The notes under the pieces: generated by a model
What the model saw: only the letters and a program-made list of their open reading frames with translations
Told to the model about the DNA's origin: nothing
The model's database searches: none
NCBI GenBank assembly: GCA_035553895.1
Contig: DATMJI010000204.1
Coordinates: forward strand, 1-5,463
Length of the DNA stretch: 5,463 bases
DNA from: JADDRA01 sp035553895
GTDB lineage: Bacteria > Actinomycetota > Acidimicrobiia > Acidimicrobiales > CADCSY01
Direction: 5' to 3'
In this document: positions 5,318 through 5,463 of the stretch, piece after piece
Numbering within the stretch: the stretch's first letter is position 1
How the letters are laid out: each line of letters opens with the position of its first letter
Position numbers and translations under genes: made by a program

Positions 5318-5463
5318 CGGGACTGGGGACCTCCGCTGCGGCGACCTTCGATACGCACCCGCCGCCGCTGGAGGCGGACCCGGCGCAGGCGGCGCACGAC
5401 CAGGGGATCGTGGCGCATGGCCTCGGGTGAGTCGATGAGCCGGGAGAGCAGATGGTAGTAGTG
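5314..5463 (-). CDS. DUF3263 protein, C-terminal part (N-terminus outside window)
   Basis: The minus-strand frame is open from the right edge and reads HYYHLLSRLIDSPEAMRHDP, then LVVRRLRRVRLQRRRVRIEG and RRSGGPQSR, ending at TGA 5316-5314: 49 residues. The pattern YYxLLxxLIDxPEAxxxDPLxVxRLRRxR is the C-terminal half of DUF3263, a small actinobacterial family of about 80-110 residues. In that family an N-terminal FERxWW segment and a helix-turn-helix-like region normally precede this part; those would lie beyond the window. The very basic tail would suit nucleic-acid binding, though no function is established to my knowledge. It sits directly upstream of the LytR_C gene on the same strand. I recall the same order in mycobacteria (Rv0430 then Rv0431), which supports both calls. 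Confidence 0.8.
   Translation of the reverse strand, partial: HYYHLLSRLIDSPEAMRHDPLVVRRLRRVRLQRRRVRIEGRRSGGPQSR

Overview
The window is very GC-rich DNA, with most codons ending in G or C. It encodes actinobacterial-type proteins: a GT20 trehalose-phosphate synthase of the 'VDRxELSKN' branch, a DUF3263 protein followed by a single-domain LytR_C membrane protein, and GTG starts without Shine-Dalgarno sequences. TANNNT -10 boxes lie a few bases ahead of several start codons, so leaderless or near-leaderless transcripts are likely. An actinomycete-phylum organism, perhaps of the Acidimicrobiia, fits best. The class is an inference.

Layout: (1) 1-659, minus: a glycerate 2-kinase gene running off the left edge. 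Its last 31 bases are a perfect reverse complement of bases 155-185 of the same gene, and protein homology stops exactly there, so the left edge looks like a fold-back chimera. (2) 724-2109, plus: otsA, divergent from the kinase. (3) 2138-3058, minus: a two-gene toxin-antitoxin-like cassette. An XRE-type helix-turn-helix gene with its own promoter and a repeated operator-like motif is followed by an AbiEii-like nucleotidyltransferase gene broken by a one-base frameshift in a C run. (4) 3108-3875, minus: otsB. (5) 3906-4724, plus: a predicted lipoprotein, divergent from otsB, with a -10 box that overlaps the otsB -10 box back to back. (6) 4738-5289, minus: a LytR_C membrane protein of the VirR type. 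(7) 5314-5463, minus: the C-terminal part of a DUF3263 protein upstream of the LytR_C gene. The junction between these two carries three ATGA stop/start overlaps spaced 14 bases apart.

OtsA and OtsB together make trehalose by the UDP-glucose route: OtsA forms trehalose 6-phosphate and OtsB removes the phosphate. Here they are convergent and separated by the HTH/nucleotidyltransferase cassette, which looks like an insertion into a trehalose locus. The right-hand part belongs to cell-envelope biology (a lipoprotein, and a LytR_C protein with its DUF3263 partner). No gene-free stretch exceeds 70 bases. I see no tRNA, rRNA, CRISPR array, transposase or origin. The least ordinary elements are the HTH/nucleotidyltransferase cassette with its operator and internal hairpin, and the fold-back repeat at the left edge. 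I do not see a convincing wholly new system.
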